Assembly: GCA_037355855.1 (NCBI GenBank) | Contig: CM074761.1 | Location: 4,855,346-4,919,345, forward strand | Direction: 5' to 3' | From: Pseudo-nitzschia pungens | Taxonomy: Eukaryota; Bacillariophyta; Bacillariophyceae; Bacillariales; Bacillariaceae | DNA length: 64,000 bases | Shown: positions 30,576-41,553 of the stretch, piece after piece | Position numbering within the stretch: the stretch's first letter is position 1 | Layout: each line of letters starts with the position of its first letter | Position numbers and translations under genes: made by a program | The notes under the pieces: model-generated | Seen by the model: the letters and a program-made list of their open reading frames with translations, nothing else | Database searches by the model: none | Told to the model about the DNA's origin: nothing

Positions 30576-31781
30576 TCATTCCTCTGTCGTTACTCTGCAG
30601 AGTATGTAGAGCTTCTCGCATCCTTTATCACCGGGCGGTCTCAAAACTTCCAAAATATCAACGAGAACCCATTCTCCGTTTTCCAGGCAGTCGAAAAAGG
30701 CATCGTTGGCGTTCGCTCCGCCTCTCCCTTCACCGACGTAAACGACGGTATCATTTTCAGATGATGCGCCGGTATAAGTCTCGAGCGTATTGGCGGCCAT
30801 CGAGCCTGGAGGTGGATAAACCATCAATAGAGCTCGTCCTCTGCATGCCCAGGATCGCAAGATTTTCTCAAGATGCATCGTGGATTCTATTTTTTGAACG
30901 GTTCCAAAGTGATCGTGATGCGGTTGTGTGTACTGGTTGTAGATGTGGGTGTTGAGCGGTAGATTGGAGTTGTTGTCATAAGCCAAACAGAAATCAAAGT
31001 TTCGTCCTTTCGTCTGGTTGTCGCGTTGGGTCAGAGGTTTTCCCGTTGAGGTGTTTTCTTTGTCAGGGTGTCGTTCGGCACTGTCACGATTATATGCATC
31101 TACCAATGCTTTCTGCCATTGCCCGTGCCCCGCTCCGACTTCAACGATTCCACGCGTGGCAAACAAGGTGATCAACCGATGCAAGATTTCATCATTGAAC
31201 CCGGTGCATCCATAACGGATCAAAAAGTCTTCGCGCATTTGTGCCGTAACACCCTTTCCATAAGCCAATTCAAAAATTTCTTTTCGCAATAAAGCCATTT
31301 TCGTTTCGATGTTCGGATCATCTTTCAAGTTCGGAGCGACTTCTGTAACTAGTTTTCGCATCTTTTCTTCGTCATTGTGTCTGTTTCGAAGGAATTTCGA
31401 GGGAATTTTGAAGACTGGGTCGTTGTGAGTCAGTAGTCGCGGAAGAGGAAGAGATGAAATGCCAACGGAAATTAACAACCGTTTCCATAAGGAAGACGAA
31501 TTGTTCGTCGTGTACCACAAAGCAGGTCCCGGAGTACCGCTTTTGTACCGTTGATGCTGTTTCTCGTTCTGTCGTTGCTGTGAGTGATCGGGAATTGGGG
31601 TCGAATCATCGCAGGCCGAGTACGCAAAGCCGAAGAAACTGTGGTCGAATTTCGAATAATGAGAATGAAAGGAATCGAAAGAATCTGCACTCGTCAGCGA
31701 TCCTAATGACACAGCTGAAGTTATCGTCGCGACTGCGATGCTGTTGCGACGATAGGAAAGAAATTTTCGGAAGGAATGCAT
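30576..31781 (-). CDS. Class I SAM methyltransferase-like protein
   Basis: Intronless; the first ATG in frame is at 31781 (MHSFRKF), giving 401 aa. The N-terminal 60 residues are basic then Ser-rich and may be a mitochondrial or plastid presequence. A helical part with KMRKLVTEVAPNLKDD and RKEIFELAYGKGV precedes a Rossmann-like motif, RGIVEVGAGHGQWQKAL, the motif I glycine loop that binds S-adenosylmethionine. Later ALLMVYPPPGS looks like the motif IV strand with an NPPY-like PPP loop, followed by VVYVGEGRGG and a final LVDILEVLRPPG. This combination recurs in uncharacterised eukaryotic proteins annotated as SAM-dependent methyltransferases. Substrate unknown. I am confident of the fold, less so of activity. 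Confidence 0.7.
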   Translation of the reverse strand: MHSFRKFLSYRRNSIAVATITSAVSLGSLTSADSFDSFHSHYSKFDHSFFGFAYSACDDSTPIPDHSQQRQNEKQHQRYKSGTPGPALWYTTNNSSSLWKRLLISVGISSLPLPRLLTHNDPVFKIPSKFLRNRHNDEEKMRKLVTEVAPNLKDDPNIETKMALLRKEIFELAYGKGVTAQMREDFLIRYGCTGFNDEILHRLITLFATRGIVEVGAGHGQWQKALVDAYNRDSAERHPDKENTSTGKPLTQRDNQTKGRNFDFCLAYDNNSNLPLNTHIYNQYTQPHHDHFGTVQKIESTMHLEKILRSWACRGRALLMVYPPPGSMAANTLETYTGASSENDTVVYVGEGRGGANANDAFFDCLENGEWVLVDILEVLRPPGDKGCEKLYILCRVTTEE

Positions 31782-32343
31782 TTTTAGGTTGTGCAAGGTG
31801 ACATCATTCTCCCTTTCTCGATTCCGTTCACCTTGATGATCGGTTGTGAACTGTGAACGGAGAACCGAGATTGGAGCACGGCGAATGGAATGGCTTCTCC
31901 CATTTCAACAACATCCCGAAAAGATTTCTTCGTTGTTGCTTAGTACGATGAAAATAACTCTTCGGAAAAAAGCGAAAAAGTCCGAAATCACCATCTCCCC
32001 TTTCCGAAAGAAGTTTGGGCAGGACAGGGTCTGCCGTGTTGTGTTTAGAGACAGATGGTTTCCGTGGTCGGGCATCAACCACAATTTTTCCAATTGCAGT
32101 ATTGAATGTCCAAACTAAAAGAAATAAGAACTGTACTACTTCGAAGGACAACGAAACAACTATTATTCTGAAAAGAATGGAGCCAGGATCGTCCGGAAAA
32201 CACTACATCAGATTTGAATCTGCAATACAGCTGAATTGTGCTCTGTAGGCTTCGAAATCTTTTTCTGGGCCCATAGTTTAGAGTTCTACAGATCATCTTC
32301 GGCAAGTCTAAAATCGCTCTGAACTTCAACACTTGTGCCATCT
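31782..32343. other. Intergenic spacer
   Basis: Lies between the start of the methyltransferase-like gene and the end of the Popeye-like gene, both on the minus strand. An open minus frame at 31828-32151 has only a TTG opening and no recognisable protein features, so I do not call it. Probably promoter and 3' flank. Confidence 0.45.
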
Positions 32344-33811
32344 TTACTGTTCCAATCCTTTCAGCCACTCTGACCAAGGAACTTTCGTTCGGTGGGTGCG
32401 ACTTACGGTCAGATTGATCACTTTACCAACTAAGGCACTTGACATGGCACGTGTCAGAGCCGAACGCAGGTCTGTGGAACTTTTCATTAAGTCTTCCATC
32501 TCTTCATGCGACCACGACATGATGGTGCAATCCTCTGTCGCAACAATGGAATAAATGTAGGCTTCAGAAATACCACCGTTCGAAGGTTTCGATTTCACAG
32601 TTGTAGGCAAATCATCATTTTCACTCCTCTCCTTCTTCGGCTCTGTGTTACTTGCTTTGTCGTCCTTTTGCTGAGTGATGGATCGTTGCTCCTTCTCCCA
32701 AAATTGTTTCAGGAAGGCCATCTCCCCTGCCCACGCACCACTATCTCCGCCCTCCTTTTTATCGCCCCTTGTTTCTATTGTCGTCGACGCTGCCGTTAAT
32801 CGTCTCCCCAGAATTAAAGCATTGGTTGATCCCTCGACAATCAAGTAAACACTATGCGGTTTTTCGCCTTTCTGAATCAGAAGTTCGCCTTTCTTTAAAT
32901 GAAATACTTCCGAACTCTGATTTATTCGTTCAAATTGTTTCGGCGTTACTACATTGTTTCAAACACAAGCACAAACAAAAATCACATTCGTCATGTTTTC
33001 ATTTCGCAGCAGGTGAAAAAAAAATTCCAGAAACTTCCTCCTTGCAGACTGCGTACCTCCGTGTGGCATGAAGAAATCCACGAATATCTTCTCTTCCTCT
33101 TTTGTCATCGAAACAGAAGCATTCCGTTCGTCGAGGATTTGGTAAATTTTCCAACTGTTGACAGAAGCAAACAATCCCGACCAAAAGATGTTCGGCCAAA
33201 GGACAACATTCTGGCGCAACGCGTAAGTGATGAAACACAAATTACCAGTCACGGAAAGAGTTCGGAGCTCCAAAATGTCAGAGCGAGTGAAGGCAAACAA
33301 TGTGCACATGCTTGGTAGGTATTACGAAAAAGTAAAGAACAAATGCAAAAAATAGGATCAGAGATGGGTCTTTTTTCGGAACATCTGGTCTCTCGAGGGT
33401 TTTGTCGATTGAACTGGTGTGATGTTCATCCACGCAATTCACACACCTTCCAAAGTTGAGAATCAAGACAGGAAGATTGTCCTTTAACCATTCCAGCAAA
33501 CTTGCTTTGAACCCTTTTATATCTGCCGCTGATTCAGGGCGAGTGGGAGGTGATGTGAGTGCTTTTGGAGCATTTTGCCCTTTTGGAAGCTTCGGGATAT
33601 CGGGTAATATTCTTTTTCGTGGTGGAATACTCAGACGATAATAGTTTCCGTCACGTCCGACACCCTTCAGGAAATTTGGCTGGCGCTTGACGTGTCTTTG
33701 ATAGGATCGTGGTACTATTGGTCTCACACGGAGAATATCTTGGACTGAATGCGGGAGTTTGCCGAAGTAGCCGGTTCTCAGGAACCTTTCGAGAACCTTA
33801 TTCTTTGTCAT
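32344..33811 (-). CDS. Popeye-domain-like cyclic-nucleotide-binding protein
   Basis: Three exons on the minus strand: 33811-33447, 33310-33057, 32948-32344 (donors GTGTGT and GTACGC); 407 aa. Residues 1-120 are basic and Pro-rich and may include a presequence. Residues about 122-200 form hydrophobic helices (LRTLSVTGNLCFITYALRQN, then VVLWPNIFWSGLFASVNSW), the membrane part typical of Popeye proteins. Next come the Popeye-type KEEEKIFVDFFMPHG segment and a beta-rich fold with LKKGELLIQKGEKPHSVYLIVEG, the entry to a CRP/cNMP-binding domain. The phosphate-binding cassette itself is not classical, as in Popeye proteins. Animal POPDC proteins bind cAMP at membranes. A long acidic/Lys insertion lies in the nucleotide-binding domain. 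I infer a membrane cAMP effector. Confidence 0.7.
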
Positions 33812-34589
33812 TGTGGCTATCTTTGTCTCTGTAGTCAGCGAAGTGTTACACCGAGTTTAGTTTCTCACTAAGCGTTCAGCATCTCTATCTCAGCAGGTCC
33901 TTGGCAATGTTCCTAGTTCATAATCGTAATTTAGTTCGTAACTTACTCGTGGTTCGTAACCTTACTCTATCGAAAGTTCAAAACAAAAAGGCAAGACTTC
34001 CCCGGTTAAGTTGTTTTTTTTTTAACGCACAACGGTAAGGAAAATTCACCACGATTGGCATCAACTGTACCGTAACCTTACGGTAAGGCTTAGTCCAATC
34101 GTACAAAGGATGATTCAAAACGCAATTGACTATTCCGACCACTTTTCCACTCCCTCCCTTTCCCCCCGCTGACGTTTGTCGGATTTGATTTTGATTGATT
34201 AATTCCGTTTTTAACGTGATTATTGCATCAATCGAGAAGCTTGGATTGAGAATGTCGGTTGTACCGTACGGTACATACGTTACATCCAGTTGTCATACAT
34301 GGTGGTCTTAGTCTCGACAGTAATACGAAGTACTTGTACCCAGTGATGCTTCCATGATCGATGCTAGACGCACCAATTACCATTACGTGTAGCTTACAGC
34401 GAGAATCATACTCTCAATATCTTTTGAATTGTTGGATCGGAACTATTGTCAGCTGCAAACATTATAACGCTACTCGAGCACTATTTTCGTTCTCTGTACC
34501 TTCTTCGTCCTGACACTATCCAGATAGGATTTTGCGTAGTAAACAAAGTCTATCCAACAAATCTCATCGCGGGATCTATTGTCAACACC
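33812..34589. other. Divergent intergenic spacer
   Basis: No gene seen. Promoter region for the Popeye-like (-) and DUF1499 (+) genes. It holds two exact copies of GTAACCTTAC at 33956-33965 and 34072-34081, the second within a larger palindrome-like block (ACCGTAACCTTACGGTAAGG). Confidence 0.5.
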
Positions 34590-35264
34590 ATGAAGTTCTA
34601 CTCCCCCACCCTTTTCCTCGTCGCGACCCTATCCTCGGCTGCCGCATACAGCTTAAAGCCACAAAATACGGTTGGCAGACGTGAAATGTTCCAGAAAGTT
34701 GGAGCTGTTGCATTCGTTGCTGCTGCTAATCCGGCAAACGCATTGGATGCCTGCCCTAAGGGGTCTAACAACTGTTTGACGACCCAGTGGACTCCCCCTT
34801 CAGGTACGATGACGACGGAGCGCATAAAGATGGAATTGTTTTCGTGGTTCTCTCTTTGCTACGTTGTCGACTATATCTAAAACCCTATTTTGATATTCCA
34901 ACTCTCAGGCACCGATGCAAGTGCTGCCGCGAGCACTTTGAAAAAGGTAATTGAAAGCTATCCCCAAGAAGGCCAAAACAAGGTCGATTTGGGAGGGTGG
35001 ACAGTTGTAGAGGATGCGTTCGCTCCGGGAAATGTCGTTAGCGTTGAGTACAAGTCTGGCATTGGCAATTTCGCCAAGTTCTTCAACGGAGGAAAGCCAT
35101 TCGTAGATGATTTGAAGCTCGCGATTGGTGCAGATGGAGTTGTCGATGTACGATCGTCGTCCCGAATCGGTGACTCGGATTTGGGAGTGAACCAAAAAAG
35201 ACTCGCTTACATCGTCGACATGTTGCGAAAGGAGGGCTGGAGTGCCCCCGACCCAAAATACTGA
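34590..35264 (+). CDS. Thylakoid-lumen DUF1499 protein
   Basis: Two exons, 34590-34803 and 34909-35264 (GTACGA donor, CTCAG acceptor); 189 aa. The precursor has a signal peptide (YSPTLFLVATLSSAAA), a plastid-entry-like AAAYS, and then GRREMFQKVGAVAFVAAANPANA, which reads as a twin-arginine thylakoid signal with A-N-A cleavage. The mature domain begins DACPKGSNNCLTTQWTPPSG, the Cys-containing opening of DUF1499, and runs through GGWTVVEDAF, VSVEYKSGIGNFAKFF and VDVRSSSRIGDSDLGVNQKR to the C-terminus. That SSSRxGxSDxGxNxxR block is the family hallmark. DUF1499 proteins occur in plastids and bacteria with no settled function. Location is inferred from the presequence. Confidence 0.88.
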
Positions 35265-36852
35265 GAGAGCGTAACAGGTTTACAAACGCACTAGTATTGA
35301 ACTGAAAGCACCGAAACAAAGAGGTTCAAAATGCAAAATAACGTTGGAAGTAACGCAACTAAATGAACAGAATGAACCGTCGAATTCAGCACCCCTTTAT
35401 CACCAAAAGCTTTGTTGGATTTGAACAATCTACAGTTTCTCGAAACAAGTCATTCGGAGAAAACCCAACATGTCTCGCAAAAAACATTTCTACTACTCGT
35501 TGTCTGTTCCATCACACAAGAATTGCTGATTCATTCATAAGAATCTGGAATTCTTTTGATTGTAGAGACTTTTGATGGTAATTCCATATTGTATGACATT
35601 GCCCTGTTTTCGTTTGAGTATAGTTCAGAGCTTAGAGCATTCAAAACTGCTGCAAATCCGATAGAAATGTGAGGAAATGAGGAAGGACTTTCTTGTATAA
35701 ATGAAAGGATGTGACTTGAAACTATCTGTGTGCAAAATCAACTACTACTACTATTTTAATTGAAAATCTTGTGGTACACTGCCTTGCCACATCTGTGGGT
35801 GGTAGATCAACATGCAATCTATTGTATGACTTGCCAGATGAGTTATATGAATAAGAATAGTAGAACCAATTTTGATAATATCTTGTGTCATATTGTTCTG
35901 GTGTAGTAGTATGATAAATAATTGAATGCTGGTGGAATGCTGGTACTACTACGACTAGTACTACTAATGTCCTTCACAAACGCATTTTGTTTGTTTCTTG
36001 TCAATCCAAAGACAGAATTCATGCTCATTTTCTGGTGCCTGGACCGACATTCGATGGCACAGGTATTGAGAAAAGAGATCAGGTGAGATACCGGTACATA
36101 TGATTTCAATAGTTATTACTGATAATTAGTAAGTTAGTACTTGTGTTTGTTTGAGTATGAGAACGGCGTAAACCTTTGTAGGTGTTTGAGTAATTCTTGC
36201 CTAAAACCTTACTTTTTCACTTCTTCATTCCTACGATTTTATTTTTTTAAAATTAAAAATGACACGTTGTAATTCGTCGTACGCTGCATTATTTGATTGA
36301 ATTTTTCGTTTTAACTCCTTATTTCTCACAAAAATATTTACTTTTCTCTGATTTTTGTTCTTTTTTAATACCGGTACGGTAGGTTTCCGAGAGGAAAAAA
36401 ATTGAATCGTGCCTGTTAGTGCTAGAGGGCCGTGGCGGATTTTCTTCGCTAAGAAGGAGAGTACCCGGTACAAGTACTCTTTGTGGGGTTGATGACATAA
36501 GCCTCCTTAATTTTTTGGCAGCACTCGGAAGCTACAGGTAATGAAGTTCCGTTTCTTGTACGCTCGATCTCTTAGGTCTGGTCCTCGTATTAATTCAGTA
36601 CCGAATTATTACTTCTTGTTCTTGCTCCGGTGATGGCGATACCTGGTACCTGGTACCTGGTACAGTACATCTCTAGAAGTGATCTATCGTGCTTCTGAAG
36701 CTTTCAATTTTGCGTCGTTCCTGCGATCCACACAAAGAACGCTCTACTGCACTACACAATTGATCACAAAAAGAAGTTGACATAGTTCAGAACGGCATCG
36801 AACCGAATAGGACCTTGGCGCAGCAGCCAGTGACAGATCCACCTTCAATACC
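35265..36852. other. Intergenic spacer, AT-rich
   Basis: No gene seen. It has CTACTACTACT and ACTACGACTAGTACTAC triplet runs at 35740-35970, and (GGTACCT)n at about 36640-36665. The last 200 bases are probably the promoter and leader of the PB1-ZZ-UBA gene. The minus frame at 36231-36473 is AT-rich with no protein-like features. Confidence 0.45.
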
Positions 36853-39802
36853 ATGACATCTTTTCTAGATCAATACAAGGACTTTGTCCTCAAGCTCAAG
36901 ATAAAAACAGCCGACGGTAAGCAACACCTCGTGTTCTGTGCTGAGTGCTCTTCGAAACCATCCTCTGGGAGTCGTGATTCCGGTTTTTGTGTATACTTTT
37001 GTCTTTGGTGCAAGCGTACGGTGCGGTATCTAGCCACCAAATGGATTCTTTCATCTCACAACTTGATGCATTTCCGCAGGACAAAGTCAAATTCGTCGGG
37101 TGGGTTTGCCCCGCATCGCGAATGCTGATGGTACGAACGTATCGTACGAGGAATTGGTCGACCTCGTGATCGTCTTTTTCTCGTTCCCCGAGGTGGAATC
37201 CTTGAAACAGGATTCTGGAAAGTACACGGTTTCTCTGACGTACTACGATGACGAGAAGGATCTGATCACTTTGGCCTCGACGGAAGAACTCATGGATGCC
37301 ATTGAATTGTTCGGTGAACAGAAATTCATGAGAATCACGGCTAGTGTCAAACCGAAGGGTTCCTATTCAGCTTCGTCGGGTTCAACTTCCACTGCACAGG
37401 TTCACGCGCGTGATGCTGCCGCATCGTCCTACAGTCGTGGTAGGTCGGTTGGAGAGGAAGATGAAGATCTAGCGCCTCCCCCCGTGAAAACGATTCTGAC
37501 GACTTTTGCCGGAATTCTGTCCAAAGCTGCCAATGAGCTGCCAGAATGCTTGGCCAATCAAGCGAAATCCAGAATTCGCAACGAGGTAGAAACTCCTTTG
37601 CCCACGGCACCCACTGAATCAAAACCAGATCTTGATGAAACTCAAGCAACGGCGTCTGATTCTTGCGACAGGAAGCCACCTCCCAAAGCAAAGTCGAGTA
37701 TGAGCAGCAGAATGCGGCAACGAAAGTCGACCAAAGCAGGGAAAGAAGAAGAACGGTCGAACGCAACGCCTTTGCGGCGTAATCTTTCGTCGTCCCCCAA
37801 TGCGAAGCTCAGCGCGAAAGCAGCAAACGAAGCGAAGTCGAATGATAACAGGGGCCGTAGTGGGTCCGTGGGCAAAGCCAAGAAGCCGAAAGATGCATCA
37901 AAGCAGCCGTTCATCCACGGAAGGCACACCTGTGATGGATGCCTCGCTACTCCCATTGTTGGAAAGCGCTATCGTGCCAAGAACATTCCCGACTGGGATT
38001 TGTGCCAGTTTTGTTTCGACAACTACCAAGGAGACGACATCAAATTCGAAGCCGTGACGCTTGCCTGTGATGTACACATGCAGACGCGCTGGCACCGCAA
38101 GTACCAACAGATTGTTGCGGAAATGAAGTTTCGAAGTCTCTATGGGCCGCGACATTCACGATCTCGTGGCAGCCAAACAGGAAGCGATGTTGATGGGCGT
38201 GGCCAATCCCGGGTCGAGAGTAGTCCTATCCAACGCCCAGTCTCCAGTGAGCCTGCTGCTTCTCGTGATGTTGGAACGGACCCCATTGCACCTTCGGCGA
38301 ATGCTGACGTCTCGACGGAATACGAAAATTCATTGAAGGAAGCGATTCGTCGAAGCTTGGAGGATGTTGCTCCGGAGGCAAATCCTTCTTCCAATACGAA
38401 CGCCGAAGACAACAGGGTCGAAATGATTGCCCATTCCGAGAAGTCGCACTCCACCGTCGAGGAGAGTGCTGTCAAGGAGAGTGCCAAGTCGCACTCCACC
38501 GGCGAGGAGAGTGCTGTCAATGAAAGTGCTACAAAGGAGAGTGCAGTCAAGGAGAGTGCTGTTGTAGATCAAGGTCCGAAGAATGAGAGCAGTGTATCCA
38601 TTGGTGGCGCCACTACTTCCGAGGTGGAAATGAAAGAGCTCAAAACCACCGCCGAAGATAATGTTGTCAGAGATGAATCGACTGGTAACGTAACGAAATG
38701 TGTAGTCGAAGATGAAGGTGCAGGGACGGGAGAAAGTGTAACGAGGGACGAGAGCACGCTTGCTCCTGTAAAAGTTTCAAAACATGAGGTGACGAAAGAC
38801 GAGCGTGCTCCTAGTGATCAATCCGGACACACCAAGTCCATTGCAGAGGACGTCACTATCCCTCGGTCGGTAGAAATTTTGGACAAGAAAACTACGAAAG
38901 AGGATGGTGATGATTGTGATGAGTCCACTTTGGATGATCCTTGCGAGAATTGCGAGCTTAAGATTGCCGAGAGTTTGGAGCGAGGAATGGACACCGATTC
39001 GGTTGATTCGGAGAAGCTTCTCAAAGAAGCCAATGGACTCCCTTCCGGCATTGATCAAACTTTGAAGGACAAGGGATCCGATACTCCGCGTTCGAGACAA
39101 AGTAGCTTTCGACATTTGCAAGACGAGTCTTTTGCTTCCGATGCCATAGGGAACGGCGATGTTGCAGAAGTTATGGGCAAAACATTTGACTTGGTGGCAG
39201 GAGTAATTTCTGAGATGCTGTCTGAATTTGACGAGCAACAGCCGGTGATCGGAGACATGACTGAGATGTTGTCGGAATCTGACGAGCAAAAGCCTAGTTC
39301 CGCAGAAAGCAGTTCCGAAATGGATTTGGAGAGGGAGAAGGGAGAGCTCATTGTGAACTCCAATGATGACACTAGTGGGGCTATTGAGGAAGAGGATGAC
39401 ACGGATTGGAGTGTTGTGAAGTCCGTTTGTACAACCGAAACAAGCGAGTCGCAAAAAATTGGTCAAGCTACTCAGATGCTTGGGTCTGCACTTTTCAACA
39501 GTGATCTCCAGACTTCGCAGAACAACGCTTCTGATATGGTCTCCAACTCTTCATTATCCATTCCTAGTTCCGTTCCTACCGAACCCGGAACCGTGAACTC
39601 ATCTTTTGTTCGGCCATCTCACTATATTCGATGGGCAACCGAGCTCGAGAAGCTTCGAGAACTGGGTTTTGACAACGAAGAGAAGTGCGTTCAGATCCTG
39701 GAAATGCTTGATGCAGCGTCAGAGCTTAAATCGGAGTCCAACGAAATCTCATCAAACATCAGCCGAGTTTTAACTGAGCTCCTTGAGTTGAAGGATGAAT
39801 AG
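36853..39802 (+). CDS. PB1-ZZ-LIR-UBA protein, p62/NBR1-type selective autophagy receptor
   Basis: Two exons, 36853-36916 and 37080-39802 (GTAAGC donor, CGCAG acceptor); 928 aa. The intron lies inside the PB1 domain (residues about 10-100). That domain has KLKIK and the basic IRRV pair on one face and the OPCA acidic motif YYDDEKDLITL on the other, so it can self-polymerise like p62. A disordered stretch follows, then a ZZ zinc finger (about 300-350) beginning HTCDGC and continuing PIVGKRYRAKNIPDWDLCQFC. A very long Ser/Glu-rich region with ESAVKESA-type repeats ends at EEEDDTDWSVV, an Atg8-interacting (LIR) motif with W798 and V801 and acidic residues before it. The C-terminal 60 residues (LEKLRELGFDNEEKC...) fit a UBA domain. 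NBR1's four-tryptophan domain is absent. Confidence 0.85.
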
Positions 39803-40338
39803 CTGGTGTCGGACAAGGCACTATATCCCCGTATGTATGAATATATTATTATTGTTATCATCTATCATACGAAGTTCATGAGTAATCTAATGATGAGGCA
39901 ATAAAGAATGGTTTAGTTGTACAAGTAAGCTGAAACTACGAGTAAGCAGTTCGAAATTCTTTCACGTCTTTCACAAAGTTTAAGATTCAACGCTTGTTTT
40001 AAAAAATAATAAGAAGAACCAAAAATAGAATTGCCACAAAAAATAGCACGGGATGGATGCTGACGCATACGTACAACATCCCCGTGAAAGTACTGCTAAG
40101 ATCTTACGTAGACTTTCGTGAAACGCATAATATTACGACTACCGTACAGGTAGGCCCTCTTTCCATTCCCTCTTTCATTGATGAAAGTTTTCTTGTGCCT
40201 AGATGAAAGACGCCATGTCTCCATTTCGCTGTTACCTTGTGTCTTCATTCACTGAATCGTTCAATTTCATTTGCAATAGCAAAGGACGCAGCAATCAAAA
40301 GTCTTGATGAAACTGTTGTGCTTTGTACCTGGTAAATC
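39803..40338. other. Intergenic spacer
   Basis: AT-rich, with nothing recognised. It probably holds the terminator of the p62-like gene and the promoter of the next gene on the same strand. Confidence 0.45.
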
Positions 40339-41553
40339 ATGATAGGATCCGAGAACTGTGACGACAGTTGCGGTTTTCTCGCTGCATTATTAGGTGCAAG
40401 TTGTTATGGATCATATGGTGTCCCTGTCAAAGCAATGTCATCGGTAAATATACATCCACTAGTAATACAGAGCTACAGTACTGTTGTGGTCTTTGTGTCC
40501 TCGTTGGTCGTTGTTTTCAACGAAGAGTGGCCGTCATGGACTTCGTATGGATTTTTGTCTGGGCTTCTGTGGGTATGTGGTGGCATTCTTGGAATCTTCG
40601 CTATTCGAAATGCCGGGATAGCTGCCTCAGTCGGAATATGGTCGAGCATTATGGTGATTATCAACTTTGTTTGGGGCATTCTTGTATTTCGCGAACCGAT
40701 ACATTCTTTCGCTAGAACATGTGGTGCATTCTTGTTTCTAGGTATCGGTTTGGTTGGGATGACAAAATTCTCGTCGCCGAGTTCAATACACAGTGACGAC
40801 AGTTCGAATGAAAACCGTACGGAAGCTAAGTCTGTCATGGATGTTGAGTTCGTCGCGAAGAAAGAAGGGGTATTGACAAGTGAGCCAGGACTGACGTTAC
40901 GAACCAAACGAGGTGCCAATAGCGACGAACCAACAAAACTTTCCGGGAGACCGACAGATGATGCCGAATACGAAAGTGACAAAAATTTTGAGAAAAAAAG
41001 TTCATCAAAAAAGAACGGAACTCTGTTAAAAGTGTTAGGTCGACCCTTGACGGGCTGGCAGGCTGGGGCAATCTGTGCTGGATTGGATGGCTTGTTGGCG
41101 GGTTCGTCTCTGGTTCCATTGCATTATGCGAAACTTGAAGGATATTCCGATTTATCATACTACATTAGCTTTACATCTGGCGCCCTTATTGTGAATGTAA
41201 GTTTGTGGGTCATATTGTACCTTTCTAAAATCACGCATTCATCAGTCGATACGTCGATGCCTCGATGGTATGTGAAGGAATTGGGATTAAGACTCCTAAT
41301 AGCGGGATCGTTATCAAACGGTGGAATGTTTGGCAGTATTTTGGCGACATCAAGTCTCGGACAAGCCGTTGGCAACAGTTTGATTCAGTTGAAGATTTTT
41401 ATTTCTGGATTATGGGGGATTTGTTATTTCCAAGAAATAAAGGATCGGCGGTCAACGATCAGCTGGTTCCTTTCTGCGACTATTTGTGTCACAAGCATTC
41501 TTTGTCTGACATATGAACGAAGAACGAATTCTCAAGAGGAAGTTGTAGAGTGA
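40339..41553 (+). CDS. TMEM144-like ten-helix membrane transporter, intronless copy
   Basis: 404 aa, single exon. About ten hydrophobic helices in two groups of five are separated by a hydrophilic loop (residues about 140-235). Family blocks are near-identical to the second copy at 46.7 kb: GASCYGSYGVPVK, HPLVIQSYSTVVVFV, IRNAGIAASVGIWSSIMVIINFVWGI, then VPLHYAK, GQAVGNSLIQLKIFISGLWGI and TISWFLSA. This is the TMEM144 family of the drug/metabolite transporter superfamily, thought to carry sugars or related solutes across internal membranes; substrate unknown. The other copy has three introns, so this one may be a retrocopy or a lineage that lost introns. No signal peptide beyond the first helix. 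Confidence 0.85.
   Translation: MIGSENCDDSCGFLAALLGASCYGSYGVPVKAMSSVNIHPLVIQSYSTVVVFVSSLVVVFNEEWPSWTSYGFLSGLLWVCGGILGIFAIRNAGIAASVGIWSSIMVIINFVWGILVFREPIHSFARTCGAFLFLGIGLVGMTKFSSPSSIHSDDSSNENRTEAKSVMDVEFVAKKEGVLTSEPGLTLRTKRGANSDEPTKLSGRPTDDAEYESDKNFEKKSSSKKNGTLLKVLGRPLTGWQAGAICAGLDGLLAGSSLVPLHYAKLEGYSDLSYYISFTSGALIVNVSLWVILYLSKITHSSVDTSMPRWYVKELGLRLLIAGSLSNGGMFGSILATSSLGQAVGNSLIQLKIFISGLWGICYFQEIKDRRSTISWFLSATICVTSILCLTYERRTNSQEEVVE

Noticed and set aside
31828..32151. 107-codon minus frame between two genes
   Set aside because: Opens at TTG; internal ATGs leave short tails with no features.
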